Both the position numbers and the translations under genes were made by a program. Positions 1 through 8,400 of a stretch of 26,085 bases of DNA are shown here, in pieces. The notes below the pieces were generated by a model. That model did not search any database. It worked only from the letters and a program-made list of their open reading frames with translations, and was not told where the DNA came from. Within the stretch, counting starts at the first letter, position 1, and the number at the start of each line of letters is the position of its first letter. The stretch covers positions 1 to 26,085 of the forward strand of contig CAYMSA010000020.1 of the NCBI GenBank assembly GCA_964392965.1, in the 5' to 3' direction. This stretch comes from CAYMSA01 sp964392965. GTDB lineage: Bacteria; Actinomycetota; Coriobacteriia; Anaerosomatales; Anaerosomataceae.

Positions 1-351
1 GGGAGTGGGCCAGACGGCCGCGCGGCTGCATGCCAGCCGTGAGGAAAGTCCGGACTCCGCAGGGCAGGATGCCTGCTAACGGCAGGGCGGCGCGAGCCGA
101 CGGAAAGTGCCACAGAAAAGAAGACTCTCCGTCCGGGAGACCGGTGGAGAAAAGCTGAAACGGTGCGGTAAGAGCGCACCAGCGTCCCGGCAACGGGGCG
201 GCTTGGCAAACCCCATCCGGAGCAAGGGCAAATAGGAGCGACTAAGACCGGCCCGGTCGACGCTCGGGTATGCCCGCTCGAGGCCGCCGGCGACGGCGGT
301 CCCAGATAGATGGTCGTCCAACGACAGAATCCGGCTTATCGGCCCACTCCC
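1..351 (+). ncRNA. rnpB: RNase P RNA (bacterial, probably class A)
   Basis: This is the catalytic RNA of ribonuclease P, which removes 5' leaders from tRNA precursors. The first 11 bases (GGGAGTGGGCC) pair perfectly with the last 11 (GGCCCACTCCC, 341-351), forming the closing P1 helix. The conserved GAGGAAAGTCCGGAC block lies near position 40, the GGTGCGGTAAGAGCGCACC hairpin near 160-178, and the conserved ACAGAATCCGGCTTATCGG block near 325-343 forms the 3' half of the core. The length of about 350 nt fits the family. The RNA fills the left edge of the window, so its promoter lies outside and a base or two may be missing at the 5' end. The next gene is convergent and its stop codon is only 13 nt from the RNA's 3' end. 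No U-rich terminator is visible between them. Confidence 0.96.
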
Positions 352-364
352 ACGCCGCTTCCTG

Positions 365-1660
365 TCAGTTCGCCCGCCACTGGAAGGCGCCACACTCGGC
401 GGGTGCCACCTGTCCCGATCGTGGACAGGCGTCCGTGTAGACGCAGTCGTCGCAGCTGTACTCGTCAAGCTGCATCTCCCCCGAAGCGGCGAAGCCCGGA
501 AGGTCGGCAGCCGGCGGTGTCGAAGGCGCAGGCTCCGCCCCGAGCACCTCCAGATGCTGATCAGCACCGACAGATGGCGTGTCCGGCACGACTTCGACGG
601 ATCCGGCAGACGCGGCTTCCGCAGAATCCTCCGCAACTCCCTGCGCGTCCACGATGAGGGGGGGACTCTCGAGTAGGGACTCCTCGGACTCCTCGGGCTC
701 TTCGAGGTCCTCCGGTCCGAGGGCTCCCTCGGAGTCCTCGGCGCCACTCGGCTCAGAGGCGACCACCGTGTCTTCCGGCGCGTCCGGCTCCCATGATCCC
801 GCGCCCACACCGGGCACCGTGTCGTCCTCGACCGGGACGCTCAGCGGTCCGGTCGAAGCCTGCTCCGGCGGCACGTATTCGGCGATCCACGGCCAGGACT
901 CCGGCCCATCGGAGGAGACCACCGTCTCCAGAGGCCGGGCATCCGCACTCGCGATCGGGTCGTCCGAAGGGGTCGAAGCGGGTTCGGATTCGGGTTCGGG
1001 CTTCAGTCCACCATCATCGGCGACGAACGCGACCGACGACTCCACGAACTCGGCCTCCGGCACGAGCGGCTCGCTCTCGGTCTCAAGATGCCGTGCCGTC
1101 TGGCGCACCACCCCGGCGAACGCGGGCAGGTCGACCGGCCACATGGTGACGGCCTCGGGTGCCGCCTCGGCCACGAGGGGATCGATCCCGGGCACGGCGG
1201 CGGCAGCAAACACCATCGGCTCTTCCAGGTCACTCTCGAGAGCGGGTTCCGTCGCCTGCGCCTCGAACGCGTCTCCGAACATGGACACCGCATCGCCGGA
1301 AACCGGGACACCGAGCGAGGACGTCTCGAAGGCCGTGAACGGCACCGCGCCGAACGGCCCGGGAAGCGGCTCCGCAGCGGGTCCAGCTTCAAGGGCCGAC
1401 TCACCCGCACCGTACGGGAGATCCGACTCCAGTGTCCCGGCGACTGGCGGCTCCCCGGCCAGCACGGGCAGAGGCGTCACGATCACAACCGGGATCGCAT
1501 CCGAGAGATCTACGATCAGGACCTCGCCGGTCACGGACTCGACGCCCTGCGAGAGAGCTCGCTCGAGAGCGTCCTTCGCTTCAGCGCGTGAACCGTGAAC
1601 ACCACCCGCGAGGATCCGCAACGAGCCGTCCGCACACTGCTCGATGACGCAGTAGCCCAT
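365..1660 (-). CDS. Acidic low-complexity protein with Cys-rich C-terminal motif, function unknown
   Basis: I do not recognise this gene. The product (about 431 aa) has three parts. An N-terminal segment of about 70 residues (MGYCVIEQCADGSLRILAGG...) looks folded and ends in a hydrophobic beta-like stretch (VLIVDL, VVIVTPLPVLAG). A long central region of about 300 residues is rich in Glu, Asp, Pro, Ala and Ser and is probably disordered. The last 30 residues hold a compact cysteine motif (CDDCVYTDACP, then C-G-x-F-Q-W) that could bind a metal. There is no signal peptide or clear membrane segment. An ATG at 1678 is possible, but the ATG at 1660 has GGGA seven bases upstream and starts directly at the folded-looking segment. 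A TATGAT box at 1702-1707 could be its -10 element. The gene converges on rnpB and diverges from the exonuclease gene. Confidence 0.75.
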   Translation of the reverse strand: MGYCVIEQCADGSLRILAGGVHGSRAEAKDALERALSQGVESVTGEVLIVDLSDAIPVVIVTPLPVLAGEPPVAGTLESDLPYGAGESALEAGPAAEPLPGPFGAVPFTAFETSSLGVPVSGDAVSMFGDAFEAQATEPALESDLEEPMVFAAAAVPGIDPLVAEAAPEAVTMWPVDLPAFAGVVRQTARHLETESEPLVPEAEFVESSVAFVADDGGLKPEPESEPASTPSDDPIASADARPLETVVSSDGPESWPWIAEYVPPEQASTGPLSVPVEDDTVPGVGAGSWEPDAPEDTVVASEPSGAEDSEGALGPEDLEEPEESEESLLESPPLIVDAQGVAEDSAEAASAGSVEVVPDTPSVGADQHLEVLGAEPAPSTPPAADLPGFAASGEMQLDEYSCDDCVYTDACPRSGQVAPAECGAFQWRAN

Positions 1661-1747
1661 GGTCATGTCCCATCTCATGGTCGACCGACGCGCACCAGTA
1701 CATCATAGGCGACGCGACGACGCCGTGACGACACGCACACGGACATT

Positions 1748-1800
1748 CCGAACGGTCACGCGCTCCACCGGATCCCACCCCGGAGAAGCGTTCGGGATCC
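1748..1800. repeat. Two interleaved inverted repeats in the divergent intergenic region
   Basis: CCGAACG (1748-1754) pairs with CGTTCGG (1789-1795), and GGATCCC (1770-1776) pairs with GGGATCC (1794-1800). The two stems share bases and so exclude each other. They lie between the unknown acidic protein and the exonuclease gene, upstream of the latter's putative -10. They could be alternative hairpins or protein sites; no function can be assigned. Confidence 0.3.
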
Positions 1801-1827
1801 TGGTTCTCTGGAGCTGTCGCAGCCGCG

Positions 1828-1836
1828 TGCTAGAAT
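1828..1836 (+). promoter_or_regulatory. Putative extended -10 promoter of the exonuclease fusion gene
   Basis: TGC-TAGAAT is an extended -10 element (TGn followed by a 5/6 match to TATAAT). No good -35 is seen 16-18 bases upstream, as is common with extended -10 promoters. It would start transcription near 1843, about 23 nt before the ATG at 1866. This is a by-eye prediction. Confidence 0.4.
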
Positions 1837-1865
1837 GCTCGTGACATCAGCGCATCGGAAACGAC

Positions 1866-3242
1866 ATGCTCGAAGCGAATCCAATCAGCACCTGCACCTT
1901 CGTCGCCGTCGATATCGAGACCACGGGGCCCCGTCCGGGCTCCGGGTCCATCATCGATATCGGCGCTGTCCGCATAGAGGACGGTCGAGTGACCGGCGAG
2001 CTCTCGACTCTCGTTCGGCCTGACGGCCCCGTGCCTGGCGTCATCGAGCACCTGACGGGCATCTCCACCGCGATGGTGCTCGAGGCCCCAGATGTGAGCG
2101 ACGTCATCCGCGCCTTCGCCGAGTTCGCCCGCGGCGCGGTACTGGTCGCCCACGGTCACCGTTTCGACCTCGGCTTCCTCGACTACGAGGCCGAGCGTGT
2201 CTGGGGAACACCCTTCCCGCGTCCCGTGCTCGACACGCTCACACTGTCCCGACGGCTCCACCCCGAGCTCCCCCGGCACAACCTGCGGGACCTCTCCACC
2301 TTCTACGACACGGGCGCGCACCCCAACCACCGGGCGCTCCCGGACGCTGCTGCCGCCGCCGAGGTGCTCCGCCGGATGATCCCCGAGCTGGTCGAGCGGG
2401 GCGTCACCACCGTCGGCGAGGCGGCCCGCTTCTGTGGCCACGGCGGCGGTAGGCAGCTCGCCTCGAAGCTCCCCCTCTCGACGAACATCCCCGACGGACC
2501 GGGCGTCTACTGCTTCCGCGACGACGCAGGCGCCATCGTCTACGTCGGCCGGGCGAAGAACCTGCGCACACGCATCCGCGGGCACTTCTATGCGCTAGAC
2601 GACTCGGACGCCGCACCCGCAGCCCGCACCACCTCGATCTCCTACATCACCTGTTGCTCGGGGCTTGACGCGGAGCTACTGGAGGCCCGGCTCGAACGTC
2701 GCTATGGCGACACGGCCGAGCGAACGGCCCGCCGCCCCGTNNNNNNNNNNNNNNNNNNNNNNNNNNNNNNNNNNNNNNNNNNNNNNNNNNNNNNNNNNNN
2801 NNNNNNNNNNNNNNNNNNNNNNNNNNNNNNNNNNNNNNNNCTCGACCGCACGCTCTCGATGCTCGATCTCGGCGAGCGTGCGTGCGCCTGTGACGTCCGG
2901 ATCCTCATAGAAGCGACTGAGGACGAAGCCGCACTGCTCGTGGTGGCCGACGGCTGGCGGTTCTGCGCCGTCCGGTGCACGCGCGAGGACGTCAACACCG
3001 ACCTGCTCACGGCACGCCTTGTGAGAGCTGTCACCCGCGCACGGAATCGCGTAGCGGCCGGGCGGATACCGGCCACGCGCCTCCGGGACATGATCATCAT
3101 CGACGAATACTGCCGGCGACATGACGTCGTGCAGATCGAGTACGCCGAGGACGTCGAGAAGACCGCCGCGCGGGCGATCGCCACACTCAGGCGGATGATG
3201 CGGATACCGCGGAAGCGGCACGCAGGCGTTTCAGACGCCTGA
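1866..3242 (+). CDS. DEDDh 3'-5' exonuclease fused to a UvrC-type GIY-YIG nuclease (interrupted by assembly gap)
   Basis: The N-terminal domain (about residues 10-175) is a DnaQ/epsilon-type exonuclease: D16/E18 in AVDIETTG, D101 in HGHRFDLGF, and H155/D160 in NHRALPD give the DEDDh set. After a linker, a UvrC-like GIY-YIG domain starts near residue 208 (GPGVY 211-215, VYVG 225-228, R233 or R235, and a candidate catalytic Glu at 273 in LLEARL). This fusion is known in actinobacteria and is assigned to DNA repair; the partner reactions are degradation from a 3' end and strand incision. Codons 292-325 fall in an N run. The resumed frame runs to a stop at 3240-3242, but the total (458 codons including Ns) is shorter than I expect for the fusion, so the real gap is probably larger than 100 bp. 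The tail overlaps nfo by 56 bp, convergently. The ATG is preceded by GGA at 7 nt spacing. Confidence 0.85.
   Translation: MLEANPISTCTFVAVDIETTGPRPGSGSIIDIGAVRIEDGRVTGELSTLVRPDGPVPGVIEHLTGISTAMVLEAPDVSDVIRAFAEFARGAVLVAHGHRFDLGFLDYEAERVWGTPFPRPVLDTLTLSRRLHPELPRHNLRDLSTFYDTGAHPNHRALPDAAAAAEVLRRMIPELVERGVTTVGEAARFCGHGGGRQLASKLPLSTNIPDGPGVYCFRDDAGAIVYVGRAKNLRTRIRGHFYALDDSDAAPAARTTSISYITCCSGLDAELLEARLERRYGDTAERTARRPXXXXXXXXXXXXXXXXXXXXXXXXXXXXXXXXXXLDRTLSMLDLGERACACDVRILIEATEDEAALLVVADGWRFCAVRCTREDVNTDLLTARLVRAVTRARNRVAAGRIPATRLRDMIIIDEYCRRHDVVQIEYAEDVEKTAARAIATLRRMMRIPRKRHAGVSDA
2741..2840. other. Assembly gap 1 (100 N)
   Basis: Exactly 100 N lie inside the exonuclease/GIY-YIG gene. The round size suggests a conventional scaffold gap of unknown true length. 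Just before it, the reading frame does not show the P-x-Y-N motif expected about 12 residues after the GIY-YIG glutamate, so the contig edge may also carry an error. Confidence 0.97.
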
Positions 3243-4056
3243 TGTTCTCCTCGTCCTTCTCGGGCACCTCGCCCGGCATCTCGAGGACGATCGGCACCCC
3301 GGCAAGGCGAGCATCGGCGAACATCGCCTCGAAGCCCGCGTAGCCGATCGTACCGTCGCCGATCCATGCGTGCCGGTCCTTGCGCTCGCCCGCCGGGAAG
3401 AGACAGTCGTTCGCGTGTATGAGCTCGACCGGCATGCCGCAGCACTCCTCGAACCCGGTCAGCAGACGGTCCCACGTGTCGCCGAGCGAGAGATCCCAAC
3501 CGGCGGCATGCGCGTGGCAGGTGTCGAGGCAGACGCCGACGTGCCCCTTCGCGATGTCGAGGCGCTCGAGGACGGCGCCGAGCTCATCAGGCCCGTTACC
3601 ATACGTAGTTCCGGCCGCAGCGGTGTTCTCGAGTAGCAGCCTGGTTGCCGAGACTCCGGCCATCGCCCAGGCGCGGTCCACGCCTTGCGCGATGCGGTCC
3701 GGTGATTTCGCGGGATCGGTCTTGAATCGTGTCCCCACATGCGTGACGACGCTCGCCGCGCCGAGGAGCTCGGCCCGCTGCAGTTCGTCGGCGAGCGCGG
3801 TGTAGGAGCGCTCCCAGAGCGCATCATCGGCGCTGCCGAGGTTGATGAGGTACGCCGAGTGGACGACGACCGGGCCCATGTCCGCCTCGGCGCAGCGCGT
3901 CCGGAACGCCTGCGCGACCCCGGGGTCGATCGGCTTGGCGCGCCACTGGCGCGGCGTCTTCGCGAAGACCTGCAGGCACTCGCACCCCACCGAGACCGCA
4001 TAGTCCACGGCGGCCACGTAACCGTCCGAGACTCCCACATGTGCACCGATGCGCAT
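3187..4056 (-). CDS. nfo: Endonuclease IV (AP endonuclease)
   Basis: Endonuclease IV cuts the DNA backbone 5' of abasic sites and removes 3' blocking groups in base excision repair. The 289-aa product has the family's usual length and every metal-binding residue of the trinuclear zinc site: H66, H106, E143, D178, H181, H214, D227, H229 and E259, in motifs such as CLDTCHAHAAG and KDRHAWIGDG. The start at 4056 (MRIGAHVG) is chosen because GGAGGTGG lies about seven bases upstream; the frame is open further upstream but without a ribosome site. It diverges from dinB over a short region and overlaps the end of the exonuclease gene. The neighbourhood of repair genes supports the role. Confidence 0.95.
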   Translation of the reverse strand: MRIGAHVGVSDGYVAAVDYAVSVGCECLQVFAKTPRQWRAKPIDPGVAQAFRTRCAEADMGPVVVHSAYLINLGSADDALWERSYTALADELQRAELLGAASVVTHVGTRFKTDPAKSPDRIAQGVDRAWAMAGVSATRLLLENTAAAGTTYGNGPDELGAVLERLDIAKGHVGVCLDTCHAHAAGWDLSLGDTWDRLLTGFEECCGMPVELIHANDCLFPAGERKDRHAWIGDGTIGYAGFEAMFADARLAGVPIVLEMPGEVPEKDEENIRRLKRLRAASAVSASSA

Positions 4057-4086
4057 CGATCGCCACCTCCGGCCGACCAGTCTACC

Positions 4087-4114
4087 GTGAGTGTCGCATT
4101 CCACCTACACTCAC
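4087..4114. repeat. Inverted repeat GTGAGTGT-N12-ACACTCAC between nfo and dinB
   Basis: Two perfect 8-base arms (4087-4094 and 4107-4114) have centres 20 bp apart, about two helical turns. They overlap a TACACT box (4105-4110) that could be the dinB -10, and adjoin a TAGACT box read on the minus strand (4079-4084) that could serve nfo. The geometry suits a dimeric repressor operator shared by two divergent repair genes. It does not resemble the LexA box found near 9330. Confidence 0.4.
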
Positions 4115-4117
4115 AGT

Positions 4118-5392
4118 ATGGACGATGCGCTGCATAAGGCCGAGATCGGGGCATCCGAGGACGACAGCGACAGCTGGAACGGCCGGGCGATCCTGCACGT
4201 GGACATGGACGCCTTCTTCGCCTCGGTGGAGCAACTGGACCACCCCGAATGGCGCGGGAAGCCGCTCATCGTGGGAGGACGGCCGGGGGAACGCGGTGTC
4301 GTGGCGACGGCTTCGTATGAGGCGCGCCGGTTCGGGGTTCGCTCGGCCATGCCGTCTGCGCAGGCCGAACGCCTCTGCCCCGACGCCATCTGGACCCACG
4401 GCCGCTTCGACCGCTACCGCGAACTCTCTGCGACGGTCTGCGCGATACTCCGTGAGATGACACCTATCGTCGAGCAGGTGTCCATCGACGAGGCCTACCT
4501 CGACGTGACGCCCAGCCGCAACCGGCCCGAACATCCCGTGGACATCGCACTCGCCATACGCGACCGCGTGGACGCGCTCGGGCTCTCCTGCTCCATCGGC
4601 GTGGCGACCGCCCGCTGCGTGGCGAAGATCGCGTCGGACTTCGACAAGCCTCACGGCATCACCGTCGTCCCGCCCGGGGCCGAGGCCCGCTTCCTCGCCC
4701 CCATGCCGGTCACCGCGCTCGGCGGCATCGGGAGCGCCACCGCCGAGCGTCTGCGCGAGGCCGGAATCCGGACACTCGGCGACCTTGCCGCCCTCGACGA
4801 GCAGAGTGCCCGCTCGCTCCTCGGCTCGACGGGACCGGAGCTCGCTCGCCGCGCTGCAGGCATCGACGACCGGCCCGTGGGTGTGGAGCGCGAGGTGAAG
4901 TCGATCTCCAACGAGCACACGTTCTCGACCGACATACGGGAGCGGTCCGATGTGGAGGCGGCGCTACGCACGCTCGTGGCACGCGTGGCCGGCAGACTGC
5001 GAGCGAAGTCACTCAAGGGACGTACACTAACGCTCAAGTTGAGGTATGGAGATTTCACGACGAAGACGGTCAGTAGGACGCTCGCCGAGCCAGTGAACCT
5101 CGAGAGCGACCTCATGCCGACCGCACTCGCCCTACTCGCCTCGGCATGGACAGCCGGTGCAGGAATCCGGCTCCTCGGCTTCGGGGTGTCGGGATTCGGG
5201 CAGGCCACGGAGCAGCTCGATCTCTTCGGCCAGGAAGTCGACGCGAACCGCTCGAAGACCCGCGCGCTCACCGAAGGCCTCGATGCGATCAGATCCCGCT
5301 TCGGAACCAGGGCGATTCTGCACGGAACGGAACTCCTTGACGCGAAGGCTCGCGACGAAGGCGAGGGTGACTCGCCGGACGCCGATAGCTGA
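4118..5392 (+). CDS. dinB: DNA polymerase IV (Y-family translesion polymerase)
   Basis: The 424-aa product is a Y-family polymerase that copies past damaged bases. Catalytic acidic residues are D29 (HVDMDAFFASVE) and D124/E125 (SIDEAYLD); F34 is at the steric-gate position. The thumb helix-hairpin-helix region (GGIGSATAERLREAG) and the little finger follow. A canonical sliding-clamp-binding pentapeptide QLDLF lies at residues 366-370, followed by the usual LDAIRSRFG tail. A GTG at 4091 would add nine residues but has no ribosome site; ATG 4118 also lacks one and lies 7 nt after a TACACT box, which would suit leaderless translation. It converges on dnaE2 with only 24 bp between the stops. No LexA box is seen at this promoter. 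Confidence 0.95.
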   Translation: MDDALHKAEIGASEDDSDSWNGRAILHVDMDAFFASVEQLDHPEWRGKPLIVGGRPGERGVVATASYEARRFGVRSAMPSAQAERLCPDAIWTHGRFDRYRELSATVCAILREMTPIVEQVSIDEAYLDVTPSRNRPEHPVDIALAIRDRVDALGLSCSIGVATARCVAKIASDFDKPHGITVVPPGAEARFLAPMPVTALGGIGSATAERLREAGIRTLGDLAALDEQSARSLLGSTGPELARRAAGIDDRPVGVEREVKSISNEHTFSTDIRERSDVEAALRTLVARVAGRLRAKSLKGRTLTLKLRYGDFTTKTVSRTLAEPVNLESDLMPTALALLASAWTAGAGIRLLGFGVSGFGQATEQLDLFGQEVDANRSKTRALTEGLDAIRSRFGTRAILHGTELLDAKARDEGEGDSPDADS

Positions 5393-5416
5393 CGGTACAC
5401 GTCCCGGCCCGAGCAC

Positions 5417-8400
5417 TCACCCGCACGCCACGCCGGTCCCGGAGCCGTCCTCGTCTTCGGCTGCGCCCACACCGGGACGCGACGGTCCCATCGGCCCGAG
5501 GCCCACGCCGCGACGGAGACGCACCTGCGTACCCCCCTCGGCGCGCACCCGGTAGGGTTCGATCTTCTCGGCGACGATGGCCAATCCCCGCTCCGGATTG
5601 TTCTGAAGCGTGCCGGTCACGAGGTATGCCCGGTGCTTCACGATCACGTCGCCGTAGCGGGCGAGCGCATCCTCGAACACGACGACGTCGAGCAGCCCGC
5701 TCGGGTCCTCGAGCGTCAGGAAGCAGGTCCGTCTCCCCGAGCGCGTCCGCGGCGTCTGCGCGCGCTCGCGCACGCCCGCCACGAGCACGCGCGTGCGGTC
5801 CGGAAGGCCAGCGAGGCGTGAGGCCCACACGACGCCTCTGCGCTCGAGGTCCGCGCGCGCGAGTGCGAGCGGATGCGCGGTGACCGAGAGGCCGAGGAGC
5901 TCGAGCTCGGCCGTCACGCGCATCGCGGGCGTCCATCCCGAGACATGGCCGGTGTCGACGCGCCCCCGCGCACGCACGGGTGCGATCAGCAGCGTGTCAT
6001 CACCGGCCACGCCCTCCCGGGCGATGACGGCCTTGAGTTCCGGCAGCAGCGCGAGCATCTCATCGCGCGTGGGCGGCCGCCCTTCGTCCGTCATCCCCAG
6101 GCCATCGAGAGCCCCGACGCGTATGAGGCTCTCCGCGGTGCGCTCCTCGGCGGACGTCCGCCTGAGGAAGTCGGCGAGGTCGCGGAACGGACGCACGCGC
6201 CGTTCGGTGGCCATCGCCTCGAGAAGGCGCGAAGTCATGTGGTGCACGTCCTGAAGGCCTACGCGTATCGCGCCCCCGGACCGCTCCACGGTGAACTTCG
6301 CCGAGGAATCGTTGATGTGCGGCGCCAGCACGGCGATGCCGTGGCGACGCGCGTCGTTCAAGACGAGACGCGGGCTGTAGAAACCCATCGGCTCGTTGTT
6401 GAGGATGGCCGCGGCGAACTCGGCCGGGTAGTACGTCTTGAGCCACGCCGTCGCATAGCTCACGACCGCGAAACACGCGGCGTGGGCCTTGCAGAAGCCA
6501 TACGCCGCGAAGCCCTCGAGTTGCCGGAAGACCTCGACAGCGACCTCCGGCGCAACGCCGCACTCGGACGCGCGCTCGATGAAGTGCCCGCCGATACGCG
6601 CCATCTCCTCACGGCTGCGGCCCTTGGTCATCGCCCGGCGAAGCGAATCCGCCTCGGCGAGTGTGAAGTCCGCAACCGCCCGCGCCACCTGAAGTACCTG
6701 CTCCTGGTAGATGATGACGCCGTAGGTGCTGCGCAACGGCCCGGCCATCGCCTCATGCGGGACGCTGACCGGCTCGAGTCCGTGCCTGCGGCGGATGAAC
6801 GGCGTGATCATCTCGGCTTCGAGCGGTCCCGGACGGAAGAGGGAGATCGCGGCGATGATGTCCTCGAAGTCGCGTTCCCTCAACCTCGACGCGAGGTTGC
6901 GCTGTCCGCTCGACTCGAGCTGGAACATCCCCACGGTATCGGCACTCGCGATCATCCGGTAGACCTCGGGGTCGTCTTTGGGTAGCTCGAACGGCTCGGG
7001 CACCGCCTTTTCGGCGGCACTCCGGGCGGCCGCGCGCGCCTCGGCGACATGCATCCCGGCCGCACGCGCCTCCTCGAGCGACTCTCGCTCGACCCGCTCG
7101 CGCGCCATGCGCACGGTGTCGGTGATGGCCGAGTGCGTGCGCAGCCCGAGGATGTCCATCTTCACGAGGCCGAGCGTCTCGATGTCGTCCTTGTCGTACT
7201 GCGAGACCACGACACCCTTGGCGGCCCACTGGAGCGGCGTCCAGGTGTCGATCGGCTCGCGGGTGATGATGAAGCCGCCCAGGTGGGTTCCCAGATGCAT
7301 CGGCGTTCCGTCGAGTTCGGTCGCAAGCTCGACGATGAGCCGGTGCTCCGGACGGGCGAGCGGATGGTCGCGGCACTCGGGATAAGTCGCGAGCACTTCC
7401 GGAAGACGGCGCGCGCTCACCCACGGCAGGTAGCGCGAGAACGCGTCGACCTCGGCGGGCGTGTGGCCGAGCGCCCGGGCCGCGGTACGCACCGCACTTC
7501 TCGCCGTCATCGTGTTCACGGTGGCGACCATCGCCACGTGCTCTGCCCCGAAGCGTTCGTAGATGAACGCGATCACCTCGTCGCGGCGGCGCGAATCGAA
7601 GTCGACGTCGATGTCGGGCATCTGCCGGCGTTCGGGATTGAGGAAGCGCTCGAAGAGGAGCTCGTGCGCGATCGGGTCGGCGTCCGTGATGCCGAGAAGA
7701 TACGTCACGATGGAGTCCCCCGCGCTCCCCCGTCCGCTGCAGCGGATGCCGCGACTCTTCGCGAAATCGACGATCTCCTTCACTACGAGGAAGTACTCCG
7801 AGAAGCCGAGTTGCTCGATGACCGCGAGCTCGTGGCGCAGGCGGGCGACCGCCTCCGGAGTGACCGGACGGTAGCGCCGCTCGAGACCGTCCCGGGCGAC
7901 TCCGGCGAGCGCCGAACGCGGCGTCTCGCCTGCCGGAATCCTCGCGGCCGGGAAGTGGAAGGTACCGAGCCCGAGGTCGAGGTCGCAGCAATCGGCGATC
8001 TCGAGCGTGGCGTCGCAGGCGCCGGGCACGTGCGCGAAGAGGCGGCGCATCTCGGCGGCCGGCTTCAGCCAGAGCTCCCCGTTGGAGCGCCCGTATGGCC
8101 CCGGGAGAGGGTGCCGGGCGCCTGCGGCCGAGAGCACATCGTGCAGACGGAAGGCGGACGCACAGGTGTAGTGCACGTCGTTGGTGGCCACCACCGGCAG
8201 TCCCAGGCGTCCGGCCAGGTCCGCGAGTGCGGCGACGTAACGCGGGCTGTCGGGCGTCATGAGGTGCATGAGCTCCACGTAGAAGTCACCGGGCGCGAAG
8301 CACCTGGCGAGCCGCTCGAGCGCGCGGCCGGCCCGCCAGGTGTGCCCGGTGAGCACCGCCGCCCCCGCCTCGCCGCACGGGCAGCCCGAGAGCCCGATGA

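Noticed and set aside
310..657. Open frame starting inside the 3' part of rnpB
   Set aside because: It overlaps the structured RNA and gives an Arg/Pro-rich shadow product.
579..1598. Ser/Thr-rich open frame (339 aa) on the plus strand opposite the acidic protein
   Set aside because: The composition is a mirror of the acidic repeats on the other strand; no ribosome site or folded-looking segment. The minus-strand frame has better ends.
1748..1795. CCGAACG...CGTTCGG as a second LexA box
   Set aside because: The half-sites are 34 nt apart instead of 4, so LexA would not bind them as one operator.
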